NCBI RefSeq assembly: GCF_013314975.1
Contig: NZ_JABTYH010000029.1
Coordinates: 1-64,000, forward strand
DNA: 64,000 nucleotides
Reading direction: 5' to 3'
Origin: Pseudarthrobacter oxydans
GTDB lineage: Bacteria > Actinomycetota > Actinomycetes > Actinomycetales > Micrococcaceae
Made by a program: the position numbers and the translations under genes. The notes under the pieces are model-generated. The model saw only the letters and a list, made by a program, of their open reading frames with translations. It searched no databases and was not told the DNA's origin. Shown piece by piece: positions 33,563 through 42,595 of the stretch (within the stretch, counting starts at the first letter, position 1; each line of letters begins with the position of its first letter).

Positions 33563-34393
33563 CTAAGCGGTGCCGCTTTCCGGCGCCGGCGTCCCGCCGT
33601 TGGCCGGGTTGCTGCCGGACGGGGTGTCGGCGGCTGTGCTGCCTTCGGCGTGGTGGGTGTTGTTAGCGTGGCCGCCGGCAGCGGGCCTGCGCAGCGCTTC
33701 CACCCAGTTGTGGAGCAGGCGCGCCCCCGCATCACCGGATTTCTCCGGGTGGAACTGGGTAGCGCAGAGCGGGCCGTTCTCGACGGCGGCAATGAACGGG
33801 GCGCCGTGCTCGGACCACGTCACCAGGGGCGCTGCCATCCGTGGCTGGATGACATCGAAGTTCCATTCCTGGACGCCATAGGAGTGCACGAAGTAGAACC
33901 GCTCGTTTTCGACGCCGGCAAACAGCTTCGAGCCTTCGGGCACCTTGACGGTGTTCCAGCCCATGTGCGGCACGACGTCGGCCGGCAGGAGTTCCACCTT
34001 GCCGGGCCATTCACCCATGCCTTCAGCTTCGGTGCCATGTTCAACTCCGGCCTCAAAGAGAACCTGGAGGCCGACGCAGATACCCAGGACCGGCCGCCCG
34101 CCGGCCACCCGCCTGCCGATGAGGCGGATGCCGTCCACGGCTTTGAGCTCACGCATCACGGTTTCGAACGCTCCGACTCCGGGGACCACCAGGCCATCGG
34201 CGTTCAGGACGTCCTCGGGCTTTGAGCTCAGGATGACTTCCGCACCGGCCCGTTCCAGCGCCCGCACGGCGGACCGGACGTTTCCGGAGCCATAATCCAG
34301 GACGGTGACGGTGGGCTTGCCCTCGGGCGAGGGCAGCTTCCGGGAGGCCGAGGGATCGACGATGGCACCATCCCGCAGGACCTGGCCGCTCAC
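33563..34393 (-). CDS. hisH: imidazole glycerol phosphate synthase, glutaminase subunit
   Basis: Class I glutamine amidotransferase that supplies ammonia to HisF. 276 residues, longer than the usual ~205. The core runs about 28-236 with nucleophile C106 (GICVGLQ) and H215/E217 (QFHPEKS). There is a 27-residue N-terminal extension and a ~40-residue low-complexity tail (Asn/Gly/Ala/Pro-rich). The GTG start at 34393 overlaps the hisB stop (GTGA). The synthase partner hisF is not in the window. Confidence 0.94.
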   Translation of the reverse strand: MSGQVLRDGAIVDPSASRKLPSPEGKPTVTVLDYGSGNVRSAVRALERAGAEVILSSKPEDVLNADGLVVPGVGAFETVMRELKAVDGIRLIGRRVAGGRPVLGICVGLQVLFEAGVEHGTEAEGMGEWPGKVELLPADVVPHMGWNTVKVPEGSKLFAGVENERFYFVHSYGVQEWNFDVIQPRMAAPLVTWSEHGAPFIAAVENGPLCATQFHPEKSGDAGARLLHNWVEALRRPAAGGHANNTHHAEGSTAADTPSGSNPANGGTPAPESGTA

Positions 34394-35016
34394 AGCGCAC
34401 CCTTGGTAGAGGGGATCCCCTCAACGCGGGGATCCGGTTCCACAGCAGCACGGAGCGCCCGCGCGAACGCCTTGAACTGGGCCTCGACGATGTGGTGCGG
34501 ATCGCGGCCTGCGATGACGTTCATGTGCAGGCAGATGCCCGCGTGCAGGGTGATGGCCTCGAAGACGTGGCGGGTGAGGGATCCGGTGAAGTGGCCACCG
34601 ATCAGGTGGTATTCCTGGCCCGCGGGCTCGCCGCCGTGCACCAGGTAGGGGCGCCCGGAAACGTCGACGACTGCGTGGGCAAGCGCCTCGTCAAGGGGAA
34701 CGGTAGCCTCTCCGAACCGGCGGATGCCGGCTTTGTTCCCCAGTGCGGTGCGCAGCACCTCTCCGAAGGTGATGGCGACGTCCTCCACGGTGTGGTGGAC
34801 GTCGATGTGGATGTCGCCCGTGGCTTTGACGGTCATGTCGATCAGCGAGTGCTTGCACAGCGCCGTGAGCATGTGGTCGTAGAACGGTACCGACGTGTCG
34901 ATGTCCGAGGTGCCGGTGCCGTCCAGATTGATTTCCACGAGCACGGACGACTCACTGGTGGCACGTTCCATGCGCGCAGTGCGGGCCGCAGCCACGTTCG
35001 ATCCGGTGGTACTCAT
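34390..35016 (-). CDS. hisB: imidazoleglycerol-phosphate dehydratase
   Basis: Manganese-dependent sixth step of histidine synthesis. 208 residues, monofunctional (no phosphatase domain). Metal-binding histidine clusters are present: [30 protein letters not shown], and later HLIGGH with [12 protein letters not shown] start. It lies 60 bp after hisC and overlaps hisH by 4 bp. Confidence 0.96.
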   Translation of the reverse strand: MSTTGSNVAAARTARMERATSESSVLVEINLDGTGTSDIDTSVPFYDHMLTALCKHSLIDMTVKATGDIHIDVHHTVEDVAITFGEVLRTALGNKAGIRRFGEATVPLDEALAHAVVDVSGRPYLVHGGEPAGQEYHLIGGHFTGSLTRHVFEAITLHAGICLHMNVIAGRDPHHIVEAQFKAFARALRAAVEPDPRVEGIPSTKGAL

Positions 35017-35076
35017 GCGTTGGGTCCTTTTGGGCAGAAGGGGCGGTTCAGGGCGTCCAGCGCCGCTGCTTCCAGT

Positions 35077-36195
35077 CTAGGCGGGAAGCGTGGCCTGGCT
35101 TGCAAGGATGCTTTCCAGGGATGTGAGGAAGGCTGTGGTTTCGGTCTCAGTTCCGGCCGTGACGCGGAGATGGCCTGGGATCCCGACGTCCCGGATCAGC
35201 ACCCCGGCCTCCAGCAGTTCCTGCCAGACCCGGTGCGGGTTCTCAAGTCCGCCGAAAAAGACGTAGTTGGAGTCGGACGCCGCCGGCTTGAGGCCCATGC
35301 GCGTCAGCTCCGACACGATGCGGTCCCGCTGCTTTTTGATGTCTTCCACATCCGCCATCAGCGCCTCGCGGTGCCGGAGGGCGGCCAGCGCGGTGGCCTG
35401 CGTGATGGCGGAGAGGTGGTACGGCAGCCGGACCAGGCGCAGCGCATCGGCGACTTCGGGTGCTGCAGCCATGTAGCCCAGGCGTGCCCCCGCCAGCGCG
35501 AAGGCCTTGCTCATGGTCCTGGACACGATCAACCGCTCCCGGCCGGGCAGCAACGTCAGCGCGCTGGGCGTCCCGTCGTGGGCGAACTCATGGTAGGCCT
35601 CATCCACAATGACGATGGTCTGGCTTGCTTCACCGGCCTCGTAGACGGCCTCCACGACGTCCAGCCCCAGCCCCGTCCCCGTGGGGTTGTTGGGGGAACA
35701 GAGGAAGACGATGTTGGGCTGCAGTTCCTTGACCTGCCGCGCTGCGGATTCAGCGCTGAGGCCGTAGCCTTCGGCGCGCTCACCGACGATGTATTCGGTG
35801 TCCGTTCCACTGGCCAGCAGCGGGTACATGGAGTACGTGGGCGGAAAGCCGAGCGCTGTGCGTCCGGGGCCGCCGAAGGCCTGGAGGATTTGCTGGAGCA
35901 CCTCGTTGGAGCCGTTCGCGGCCCAGAGGTTGGTCTCGTCCAATCCGTGGCCGAGGTATTCCGCCAGCGCTTTCCGCAGTTCCGTGAACTCGCGGTCCGG
36001 GTAGCGGTTGAGCCCGGCGGCGGCCTCGGACACCGCCGCGCTGATGGCGGCCCGCACGTCCGCCGGAACACCATGGGTGTTCTCGTTGACGTTGAGAAGG
36101 ATTGGGACGTCCAGCTGCGGCGCACCGTAAGGGGTAAGCCCGCGGAGGTTGCTGCGGAGGGGAAGCCGGTTCAGGCGTTCTAGCTGGTCATTCAC
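35077..36195 (-). CDS. hisC: histidinol-phosphate aminotransferase
   Basis: PLP-dependent class I/II aminotransferase, 372 residues. LNVNENTHG at the N-terminus, CSPNNPTGTGL in the middle, IVDEAYHEF, and PLP lysine in SRTMSKAFALAGARLGY. GTG start at 36195. It is the first his gene of the cluster. hisD, which commonly precedes hisC in actinobacteria, is missing here; the next gene upstream is the LysM protein. Confidence 0.94.
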   Translation of the reverse strand: MNDQLERLNRLPLRSNLRGLTPYGAPQLDVPILLNVNENTHGVPADVRAAISAAVSEAAAGLNRYPDREFTELRKALAEYLGHGLDETNLWAANGSNEVLQQILQAFGGPGRTALGFPPTYSMYPLLASGTDTEYIVGERAEGYGLSAESAARQVKELQPNIVFLCSPNNPTGTGLGLDVVEAVYEAGEASQTIVIVDEAYHEFAHDGTPSALTLLPGRERLIVSRTMSKAFALAGARLGYMAAAPEVADALRLVRLPYHLSAITQATALAALRHREALMADVEDIKKQRDRIVSELTRMGLKPAASDSNYVFFGGLENPHRVWQELLEAGVLIRDVGIPGHLRVTAGTETETTAFLTSLESILASQATLPA

Positions 36196-36268
36196 CTGAA
36201 CAGTTTAGTGCCCGTGCCGGGTGCCGGAAAATGTGACGGCATCCTGTTCGCCCTCGGCATGTGCCGGA

Positions 36269-36685
36269 TCAGCCGGCGGGGACGAACAGCTGCTGCCCGG
36301 GGAAGACCGCACCTGCGGACAGGTTGTTCAGCTGCACGATGTCCGCCACAACATCGCGTGCGTCGCGCTCCGGCGCAACGGTGGCCGCGATGCCCCACAG
36401 TGACTGGCCGGGCTGGACCGTCACGGTGACCGCGGACGTTGTCTCAAGGTCCGCAGCAGAGTCGGAGGCTTTCGCCGGGGAGTTGAAGAAGCCTGCCAGT
36501 GAGAGCAGCAGGGCGGCCAGGAGCACCAGGGGAATCCCGATCAGCACGATGCGGCCGCGGCGGGTCAACCGCAGGGGCGGAAGGGCTGCCGGCCGTTCCG
36601 GCTGCCGCTCTTCAGGCCGGGAGAGAAGTTGCCGCACTGAGAGCAGCTGTGGACGTGAACCCCGCGAAACAGATGTAGCTGACAT
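36269..36685 (-). CDS. LysM protein, SOS cell-division suppressor type (Rv2719c/DivS-like)
   Basis: 138 residues: cytoplasmic basic N-terminus, one membrane helix (47-67, IVLIGIPLVLLAALLLSLAG), then an extracytoplasmic LysM domain (about 85-137, TVTVQPGQSLWGIA to FPGQQLFVP). Divergent position next to lexA, plus a LexA box 101-116 bp upstream, matches M. tuberculosis Rv2719c and Corynebacterium divS, whose products delay division after DNA damage. I chose ATG 36685 for its AGGAGG; a longer frame runs into the LexA box. Function by synteny is inference but strong. Confidence 0.83.
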   Translation of the reverse strand: MSATSVSRGSRPQLLSVRQLLSRPEERQPERPAALPPLRLTRRGRIVLIGIPLVLLAALLLSLAGFFNSPAKASDSAADLETTSAVTVTVQPGQSLWGIAATVAPERDARDVVADIVQLNNLSAGAVFPGQQLFVPAG

Positions 36686-36785
36686 GAACTGAGCCCTCCT
36701 GGACCATACTGTGCTGCCCGGATGTTCTGCTCCGCGCCCCTCTGGGGGCTTCCCGGTGCCATCTTCGAATGGCCGAGGTTCGCAG

Positions 36786-36801
36786 TAGAACATATATTCG
36801 A
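36786..36801 (-). promoter_or_regulatory. LexA box upstream of divS-like gene
   Basis: TAGAAC-ATAT-ATTCGA fits the actinobacterial SOS palindrome (GAAC-N4-GTTC core with one change). It lies 101 bp upstream of the LysM start. It is one of two boxes in the lexA/divS intergenic region. Confidence 0.8.
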
Positions 36802-36852
36802 ACTTTGCTTTCTCTGTTTTAGCACCTATCAACGAACATTGTCGAGACTCGC

Positions 36853-36868
36853 TAGAACAAATGTTTGA
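36853..36868 (+). promoter_or_regulatory. LexA box upstream of lexA (autoregulation)
   Basis: TAGAAC-AAAT-GTTTGA, nearly perfect dyad. It lies 141 bp upstream of the chosen lexA ATG. A TTG-started longer lexA frame would begin inside this box, which argues against that start. Confidence 0.8.
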
Positions 36869-37008
36869 AAAAGCAGTGTGGCTGGCCTAGTTTTGAACGA
36901 AAGAACAACCACCCGGACAGTCGATCAGCAGGGTCTGACATTATGGGGCGGGATCCTCCAGGGCCTGGCCGTGGAGGGGCCGGCGGACACCGAAAGGCAT
37001 TGGCGAAT

Positions 37009-37743
37009 ATGGCAGCAGCAGCCGCCGGGGGCAGGGCAACCGCGCAACCGAAGAGGACCGCCAAGGGCCTGACGCCACGGCAGAAAAAAATCCTCGAAAC
37101 CATCCAGCGCTCCGTCAATGAGAACGGTTACCCCCCGTCCATGCGGGAGATCGGTGACACGGTGGGGCTGGCCAGCCTTTCAAGTGTCACGCACCAGCTG
37201 GCCCAGCTGGAGAAACTCGGCTACCTCCGCCGTGACCCGAAGCGTCCGCGCGCCATGGAAGTCCTCATGCCCCTGACCCTGGACGGCGGTGCGGCCAAGC
37301 CAAGCAGCCAGCCATCAGCCGGACTTCCAGCCGGCGGTGCCACCGTCACGGAGCTGCCTACGGCCCTGGACACCGCGATGGTCCCGCTCGTTGGCCGCAT
37401 CGCTGCTGGTGGTCCCATCCTTGCCGACCAGCAGGTGGAGGACGTTATGCCGCTCCCCCGGCAGCTGGTGGGCCAGGGCGAACTGTTCATGCTCAAGGTG
37501 GCCGGCGATTCGATGGTGGACGCAGCCATCTGTGATGGCGACTGGGTGGTGGTCCGCCGCCAGGCGGACGCGGCCAACGGGGACATCGTCGCTGCCCTCC
37601 TTGATGACGAGGCCACTGTGAAGACGTTCCGGCAGCGTGACGGCCACACCTGGCTGCTCCCCCAGAACACCCAGTACGAGCCCATCCTCGGGGACCACGC
37701 CACCATCATGGGCAAGGTCGTGTCGGTGCTCCGCTCGCTGTAG
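37009..37743 (+). CDS. lexA: LexA repressor
   Basis: SOS repressor, 244 residues from ATG 37009. N-terminal winged HTH (20-80: [26 protein letters not shown] with recognition helix [13 protein letters not shown]), a linker, then the S24 self-cleavage domain: scissile A133-G134 in [10 protein letters not shown], Ser168 in AGDSMVD, Lys205 in ATVKTFRQ. RecA filaments trigger cleavage. In-frame starts further upstream (36943, 36865) lack good SD signals, and the last overlaps the operator. It converges with dinG. Confidence 0.95.
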   Translation: MAAAAAGGRATAQPKRTAKGLTPRQKKILETIQRSVNENGYPPSMREIGDTVGLASLSSVTHQLAQLEKLGYLRRDPKRPRAMEVLMPLTLDGGAAKPSSQPSAGLPAGGATVTELPTALDTAMVPLVGRIAAGGPILADQQVEDVMPLPRQLVGQGELFMLKVAGDSMVDAAICDGDWVVVRRQADAANGDIVAALLDDEATVKTFRQRDGHTWLLPQNTQYEPILGDHATIMGKVVSVLRSL

Positions 37744-37819
37744 CCGCCCGCTCCTGGCCCCAGGCAGGGCCAGCCCACAACACAGTCAGCCCGAGGCACA
37801 TTCGGCCGTGCGCAGCGCT

Positions 37820-37848
37820 GGCCGGATCCACCTTGGGCAGATCCGGCC
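37820..37848. terminator. terminator between lexA and dinG
   Basis: GGCCGGATC (37820-37828) and GATCCGGCC (37840-37848) form a 9-bp stem with an 11-nt loop, flanked on both sides by a GCGCAG direct repeat. It lies in the 149-bp gap between convergent lexA and dinG. No T-tract is obvious. Confidence 0.6.
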
Positions 37849-37892
37849 CTGCGCAGTGCGGGCTTCCCGGAGCCCCGGCATGTGAAGGGACG

Positions 37893-39950
37893 TCAGGCGT
37901 TCTCCCCGGCCAGCCTCTCCAAGGCGGCGATTGCCGTCTTCCGGTCCGTTGTGGACCAGAACGGCGGCAGCGCTCCCCGGAGGAACCCGGCGTAGCGCTC
38001 GGTGGCGAGCCTGGAGTCAAGTACTGCCACCACCCCCTTGTCCCCGGTAGAGCGGATCAGGCGGCCTGCGCCCTGGGCAAGCCGGATGGCGGCATGGGTG
38101 GCCGAAACTGACATAAAGCCGTTTCCGCCGGCCTGCGCCACGGCGCGGGAGCGCGCCGTCATGAGGGGATCGTCCGGCCGCGGAAAGGGAATCCGGTCTA
38201 TCACCACAAGCCGGCATGAACCGCCCGGAACGTCCACGCCCTGCCACAGGGACATGGTTCCGAAAAGGCAGGTGTCGGGCTCGTCGGCGAACTGCTTCAC
38301 CAGTGCGGTCATGGTGGAGTCACCCTGGCAGAGGACCGTCATGTCCAGCTTTGGGCGCAGGGCCTCGGCGGCTTCCTCTGCGGCGCGCCGGGAAGAAAAC
38401 AGGCACAGTGCGCCCCCGCCGGAAGCGCGGATCAGGGACTCGAGCTCGTCCAGCGCTTCCGGGGATGCGCCCCTGCCGGGCTTCGGCAGGTGCCCGGCCA
38501 CATAGAGGATGCCCTGTTTGGGGTAGTCGAACGGCGAGCCCACGTCCACGCCCTTCCAGCGGGGAGCACCCTCACCCACCAGGCCCAGTCCGCCGGCGGC
38601 AGGTTCAAAGGCTGAACCGATGGCCAGCGTGGCGGAGGTCAGCACAACGGTGTGTCCGGCGAACAGGCCTTCCCGCAGCCGCCCGGCCACTGAGAGGGGT
38701 GCGATGTTGATCAACGCCGGCGCTGTGTCATCCGGCGGGGAGAACCCCTGTGCGGGGTCAAAGGAGCTGGCGCGGGAAAACCACACGACTTCGCGGTTCT
38801 CCCGGGCAGCGAGAAGCCGTTCGCAAAGTTCCAGGATGAGCATCAGGCGGGACCGCGCAAGCTGCCGGCCGCCGTCAGGCGTCGTAGTGCTGTCGCCCTT
38901 CGAATCCGAGAGGGCGGCCCGGCAGGCGTCGCGCAACTGGTCCACGCAATCAAGCTGTTCGTCATTCAGTCCGTTGGGCAGCAGTCCGTTCGGTACGCCG
39001 GCAAGGGCGAGCTCCAGGTTGGCGGCCGCGGCGTTGAGGGCGTCAACGGTGATGGCGGTGTGCTTGCGGGCACCGGCGGCCGCGGCGTGCACCATGGCCA
39101 CCGAGAGCTGGCCGGACACTGCACCGGTAACCCTGTCCTGGAGTTCGTGCGCCTCGTCCACCACCACCACGTCATACTCGGGCAGGACCGCCAGCCCCTC
39201 AAAGGCGCTGACTGCAAGCATGGCGTGGTTCGTGACCACAACGTCGGCCTCGGCAGCGTCCTGGCGGGCAAGTTCGCTGAAGCACTCTGCTGCCATGGGG
39301 CACTTTTGGGCGCCCAGGCATTCCATGGACGTCACGGACACCTGGCGCCAAGCCCGGTCCGTGACACCCGGCAGGAGCTCGTCCCGGTCACCCGTGGCGG
39401 TCTTCTCCGCCCACTCCCGCAGCCGCACCACTTCCTTGCCGAGCTGGGACGAGGGGCCGCCCACGGCTGCCGCGAAGTGCGGGACGCTGGTGTCCTCGCC
39501 CAGGCTGAACAGCTGGCCTTCCGACGGTTCCTCGCTCGGGAAGCCGCCTTCCAGCTTGTGCCTGCAAACATAGTTGGACCGCCCCTTGACCAGGGCCACT
39601 TTGACAGGCCGGTCCAGGGCAGGAGTTATGGCCTTGAGCAGCCGGGGCAGGTCCCGGCCCACGATCTGGGTCTGAAGAGCAAGCGTGGCGGTGGACACGA
39701 GCGCAGGCTTGTTGCTTTCCAGGGCGTGCGCAATGAGGGGTATCAGGTAGGCCAGTGACTTTCCGGTGCCCGTGCCTGCCTGGACCAGGAGGTGGTCCCC
39801 CGTTCCCAGCGCACGGGCCACCTGCCTGGCCATCTCATGCTGGCCGGCACGGCTTTGCCCGCCCATGCCGGCAACGGCCCGGTCGAGCAGTTCGATCACG
39901 AACTGCTCGCCGGCCGCTTCCGTGGCTTCCGGCGCCACGAGGTCAGTCAT
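37893..39950 (-). CDS. dinG: DinG-type iron-sulfur DNA helicase (XPD/Rad3 family)
   Basis: 685-residue superfamily 2 helicase, likely 5'-3', for damaged-DNA or R-loop processing. Walker A AGTGTGKSLAYLIP (about 47-60), four cysteines for a 4Fe-4S cluster (YVCRHKLE, then CLGAQKCPMAAEC), DEAH-type VVDEAHEL, and C-terminal GAGRLIRSTGDKG with the arginine finger. The start ATG 39950 overlaps the hflX end by 8 bp. No LexA box is seen upstream of hflX-dinG, despite the name. It converges on lexA. Confidence 0.9.
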   Translation of the reverse strand: MTDLVAPEATEAAGEQFVIELLDRAVAGMGGQSRAGQHEMARQVARALGTGDHLLVQAGTGTGKSLAYLIPLIAHALESNKPALVSTATLALQTQIVGRDLPRLLKAITPALDRPVKVALVKGRSNYVCRHKLEGGFPSEEPSEGQLFSLGEDTSVPHFAAAVGGPSSQLGKEVVRLREWAEKTATGDRDELLPGVTDRAWRQVSVTSMECLGAQKCPMAAECFSELARQDAAEADVVVTNHAMLAVSAFEGLAVLPEYDVVVVDEAHELQDRVTGAVSGQLSVAMVHAAAAGARKHTAITVDALNAAAANLELALAGVPNGLLPNGLNDEQLDCVDQLRDACRAALSDSKGDSTTTPDGGRQLARSRLMLILELCERLLAARENREVVWFSRASSFDPAQGFSPPDDTAPALINIAPLSVAGRLREGLFAGHTVVLTSATLAIGSAFEPAAGGLGLVGEGAPRWKGVDVGSPFDYPKQGILYVAGHLPKPGRGASPEALDELESLIRASGGGALCLFSSRRAAEEAAEALRPKLDMTVLCQGDSTMTALVKQFADEPDTCLFGTMSLWQGVDVPGGSCRLVVIDRIPFPRPDDPLMTARSRAVAQAGGNGFMSVSATHAAIRLAQGAGRLIRSTGDKGVVAVLDSRLATERYAGFLRGALPPFWSTTDRKTAIAALERLAGENA

Positions 39951-41526
39951 TGCTGACGAAGGGTTCCAGTTCGGCCGCAAAGCCTTCACGGACCATCACC
40001 ACGGCCCGCGTGCCTTGCTCCACGTGGTCCACGCTGATGATCTCGGCGTCGGACTCGTGGAGTTTGCTGACCAGGTCTCCGCGGTCGTACGGGATGAGCA
40101 GCTCCAGCTTGACGCTTGGCCTGGGAATGGCGTCGCTGATGGCCTTCAGCAGCTCCGCGATGCCCTGCCCCGTGCGGGCGGACACCACCACATGCCGCGG
40201 CTCGCGCTGCCTGAGCCGTTCCACCACAAAGGGGTCAGCGGCGTCGGCCTTGTTGAGCACGATGATTTCGGGCACCTTGCGGGCATCCACTTCGCTGAAG
40301 ACCTTGCGGACGGCAGCGATCTGACCCTCAGGGTCAGGGTGCGAAACGTCCACCACGTGGAGGATCAGGTCTGCGTCGGCAACTTCCTCCAGCGTGGAGC
40401 GGAACGCCTCCACCAGTTGCGTGGGCAGGGACCGGACGAAGCCCACGGTGTCCGCGAGCGTGTATCCCAGTCCGTCCGCGGTTTCCGCCTTGCGGACAGT
40501 CGGGTCCAGGGTGGCGAACAAAGCGTTCTCCACCAGGACGCCGGCGTCGGTCAGGCGGTTGAGCAGCGAGGACTTGCCCGCGTTGGTGTAGCCGGCGATC
40601 GCCACGGACGGCACGGCATTACGACGGCGGTTGGCCCGCTTGGTCTCGCGGGCCGGCTTCATTGCGGCGATCTCCCGCCGCAGCTTGGCCATCCGGGTGC
40701 GGATGCGACGGCGGTCCAGCTCGATCTTCGTTTCACCGGGACCGCGCGAGCCCATGCCGGCGGCGGCACCGCCCACCTGGCCGCCTGCCTGGCGGGACAT
40801 CGACTCGCCCCAACCACGAAGGCGTGGCAGGAGGTATTCGAGCTGCGCCAGCTCCACCTGGGCTTTGCCCTCGCGGCTCTTGGCGTGCTGGGCGAAGATA
40901 TCCAGGATCAGGGCTGTCCGGTCGATGACCTTGACCTTGACGATATCCTCCAGGCCTCGGCGCTGGGAGGGTGCAAGCTCGGCATCCACCACCACGGTGT
41001 CCGCGCCGGTGGACATCACGATGTCCCGAAGCTCAAGCGCCTTGCCCGAGCCCAGGAATGTCCCCGGGTCCGGCTTGTCCCGGCGCTGGACCAGTCCGTC
41101 AAGGACCTCGGAGCCGGCTGTTTCCGCAAGGGCGGCGAGTTCCCGGAGCGAGTTCTCGGCGTCGGCCAGGGTGCCTTCGGACCAGAGCCCTGCCAGGACC
41201 ACCCGCTCAAGGCGCAGCTGGCGGTACTCGACCTCGGTGACGTCTTCCAGTTCGGTGGACAGTCCTGCGGTACGGCGCAGGGCGCGCCGTTCCTCAAGGT
41301 CCTGCTGGTCGCCGTCGTACGTTGAATGTTCTTCGTCAAGGCGGGAAATTGCCTGGGCTTTGCCGAACACTGCCTTTCCGTCGCTGCCCTTCCCGTCGCC
41401 GCTTTGCGTGCCGGGGTTCCTGGCAGGTACGTCCTTGGAGAGAATCCGGTCGATGACAGCCTGGATTTCCTCGGGACTCATGTCCTGGGCGGCTGGATCT
41501 GATCCGGTGTTGGGCTGGCTGGTCAT
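39943..41526 (-). CDS. hflX: ribosome-associated GTPase HflX
   Basis: 527 residues. An N-terminal HflX domain (GTFLGSGKALELRDIV, the glycine-rich ribosome-contacting segment SRGPGETKIELDRRR) precedes the G domain: P-loop GYTNAGKSSLLNRL, DTVGFVRSLP and NKAD. HflX splits stalled ribosomes after heat or antibiotic stress; actinobacterial homologues add to macrolide tolerance. Two in-frame starts have SD sequences: 41526 (AAAGGAG) and 41616 (AGGAGG). The extra 30 codons are poorly G/C-biased, so I prefer 41526. It is preceded by a long structured leader. Confidence 0.9.
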   Translation of the reverse strand: MTSQPNTGSDPAAQDMSPEEIQAVIDRILSKDVPARNPGTQSGDGKGSDGKAVFGKAQAISRLDEEHSTYDGDQQDLEERRALRRTAGLSTELEDVTEVEYRQLRLERVVLAGLWSEGTLADAENSLRELAALAETAGSEVLDGLVQRRDKPDPGTFLGSGKALELRDIVMSTGADTVVVDAELAPSQRRGLEDIVKVKVIDRTALILDIFAQHAKSREGKAQVELAQLEYLLPRLRGWGESMSRQAGGQVGGAAAGMGSRGPGETKIELDRRRIRTRMAKLRREIAAMKPARETKRANRRRNAVPSVAIAGYTNAGKSSLLNRLTDAGVLVENALFATLDPTVRKAETADGLGYTLADTVGFVRSLPTQLVEAFRSTLEEVADADLILHVVDVSHPDPEGQIAAVRKVFSEVDARKVPEIIVLNKADAADPFVVERLRQREPRHVVVSARTGQGIAELLKAISDAIPRPSVKLELLIPYDRGDLVSKLHESDAEIISVDHVEQGTRAVVMVREGFAAELEPFVSND

Positions 41527-41912
41527 GGTCTCCTTTGAAGATTCGGCAGTTCCAGAATAGTGCCGATTGCTGGTGGTGGGGGAAGTATTCGCGCTGGGCT
41601 GACGGCCTGCGGTCATCCACGCCTCCTGGCATGCTGGGCCGGTGCCGCGGAGGGCAACGCCGGCAGACGTGCCACGTACGGATACGCGGCGGAAGGAAAG
41701 CAGCCGGAAACGGCGATAAGTTCAGCGGGAGGCTGACTTTCGAGTGTGGTCCGGCGACCGGAGCAAACGGGATCCGCTTGGTCCGGTGCACGCAGCGGAA
41801 GGGTCGAAAGACCGGCGTCGCTGGTGGGACGTGCTGCCGCTGGAGGGCAGGCTTCGGGACGGGCGTGGCCCGTGCCGGTTACTCGAAGATCAGGAACATG
41901 CCCTCCAGCGTA
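41527..41912 (-). promoter_or_regulatory. long hflX leader with six-codon ORF and inverted repeats
   Basis: No long coding frame is convincing in the 445 bp between hflX and the divergent methyltransferase. On the minus strand: a -10-like TACGCT (41907-41912), then 7 nt, then a tiny ORF at 41879-41899 encoding MFLIFE. Next comes ACGGGC-CAC-GCCCGT, a tight hairpin. A 12-bp inverted repeat joins 41838-41849 to 41899-41910, the latter covering the ORF start region. Further stems follow near 41770-41815. The layout recalls leader-peptide attenuation, known for some antibiotic-induced hflX genes in other bacteria. This is inference. Confidence 0.4.
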
Positions 41913-41971
41913 GCAGAGCGCCCTGCCCGCGGTTTCCCTTTACGCTGCAAGGGGAACTACTCTGGCCAGTT

Positions 41972-42595
41972 ATGGAGTCCGCACATTATTTCAGCGCAAC
42001 ACCCGCCGGCCCTTTTACCCGCAAGCCCCTGACTGTTGAGCTGGCAGGGGAAACGCGCAGGCTGCAGACTTCCTCCGGCATCTTCAGCCCCGACGGGATC
42101 GATAAAGGCACGGCCATCCTGCTTACCGAGGTGCCCGCTCCGGCGCCGCAGGGAAACCTCCTGGACATCGGCTGCGGCTGGGGGCCGATTGCCCTGACCA
42201 TGGCCCTCAAGGCGCCGTCCGCCCGGGTCTACGCGGTGGACGTCAATGAGCGCTGCATCGCGCTGACAAACGAGAACGCCGCAGCCCTGGGGCTGGCCAA
42301 CGTGACTGCCAGCACCCCTGACGCGGTGGACCCCGACCTGCGTTTCGACACGATCTGGTCCAATCCGCCCATCCGGATCGGCAAGGACGAACTGCACTCC
42401 CTGCTGAAACTCTGGCTGCCCCGCCTGGCTCCGGGCGGAACCGCCTGGCTGGTGGTGCAGAAGAACCTGGGGGCGGACTCGCTGCAGCGGTGGCTTGCAG
42501 CTGAGCTGGACGAATCGTTCACCGTCAGCCGGGAAGCCACCTCGAAGTCGTTCCGGATCCTCAAGGTCAGGAAAGCGTCCCGGTTGCCACAATGA
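41972..42595 (+). CDS. class I SAM-dependent methyltransferase (RsmC-like)
   Basis: 207 residues. SAM-binding motif [17 protein letters not shown] (about 65-80), AVDVNERC, and the N6-adenine/guanine type catalytic motif SNPPIRIGK. The N-terminal [10 protein letters not shown]...[13 protein letters not shown] matches the C-terminal domain of 16S rRNA G1207 methyltransferase (RsmC) standing alone. rRNA is the likely substrate, not proven. It is divergent from hflX. Its last 29 bp overlap the convergent dapF. Confidence 0.85.
   Translation: MESAHYFSATPAGPFTRKPLTVELAGETRRLQTSSGIFSPDGIDKGTAILLTEVPAPAPQGNLLDIGCGWGPIALTMALKAPSARVYAVDVNERCIALTNENAAALGLANVTASTPDAVDPDLRFDTIWSNPPIRIGKDELHSLLKLWLPRLAPGGTAWLVVQKNLGADSLQRWLAAELDESFTVSREATSKSFRILKVRKASRLPQ

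Noticed and set aside
36865-37008. lexA start at TTG 36865
   Set aside because: It lies within the LexA operator and has no SD; the LexA homology begins after 37009.
41527-41971. RNase P RNA, tmRNA or 6S RNA
   Set aside because: The conserved cores of these RNAs are absent; the structure seen fits an mRNA leader better.
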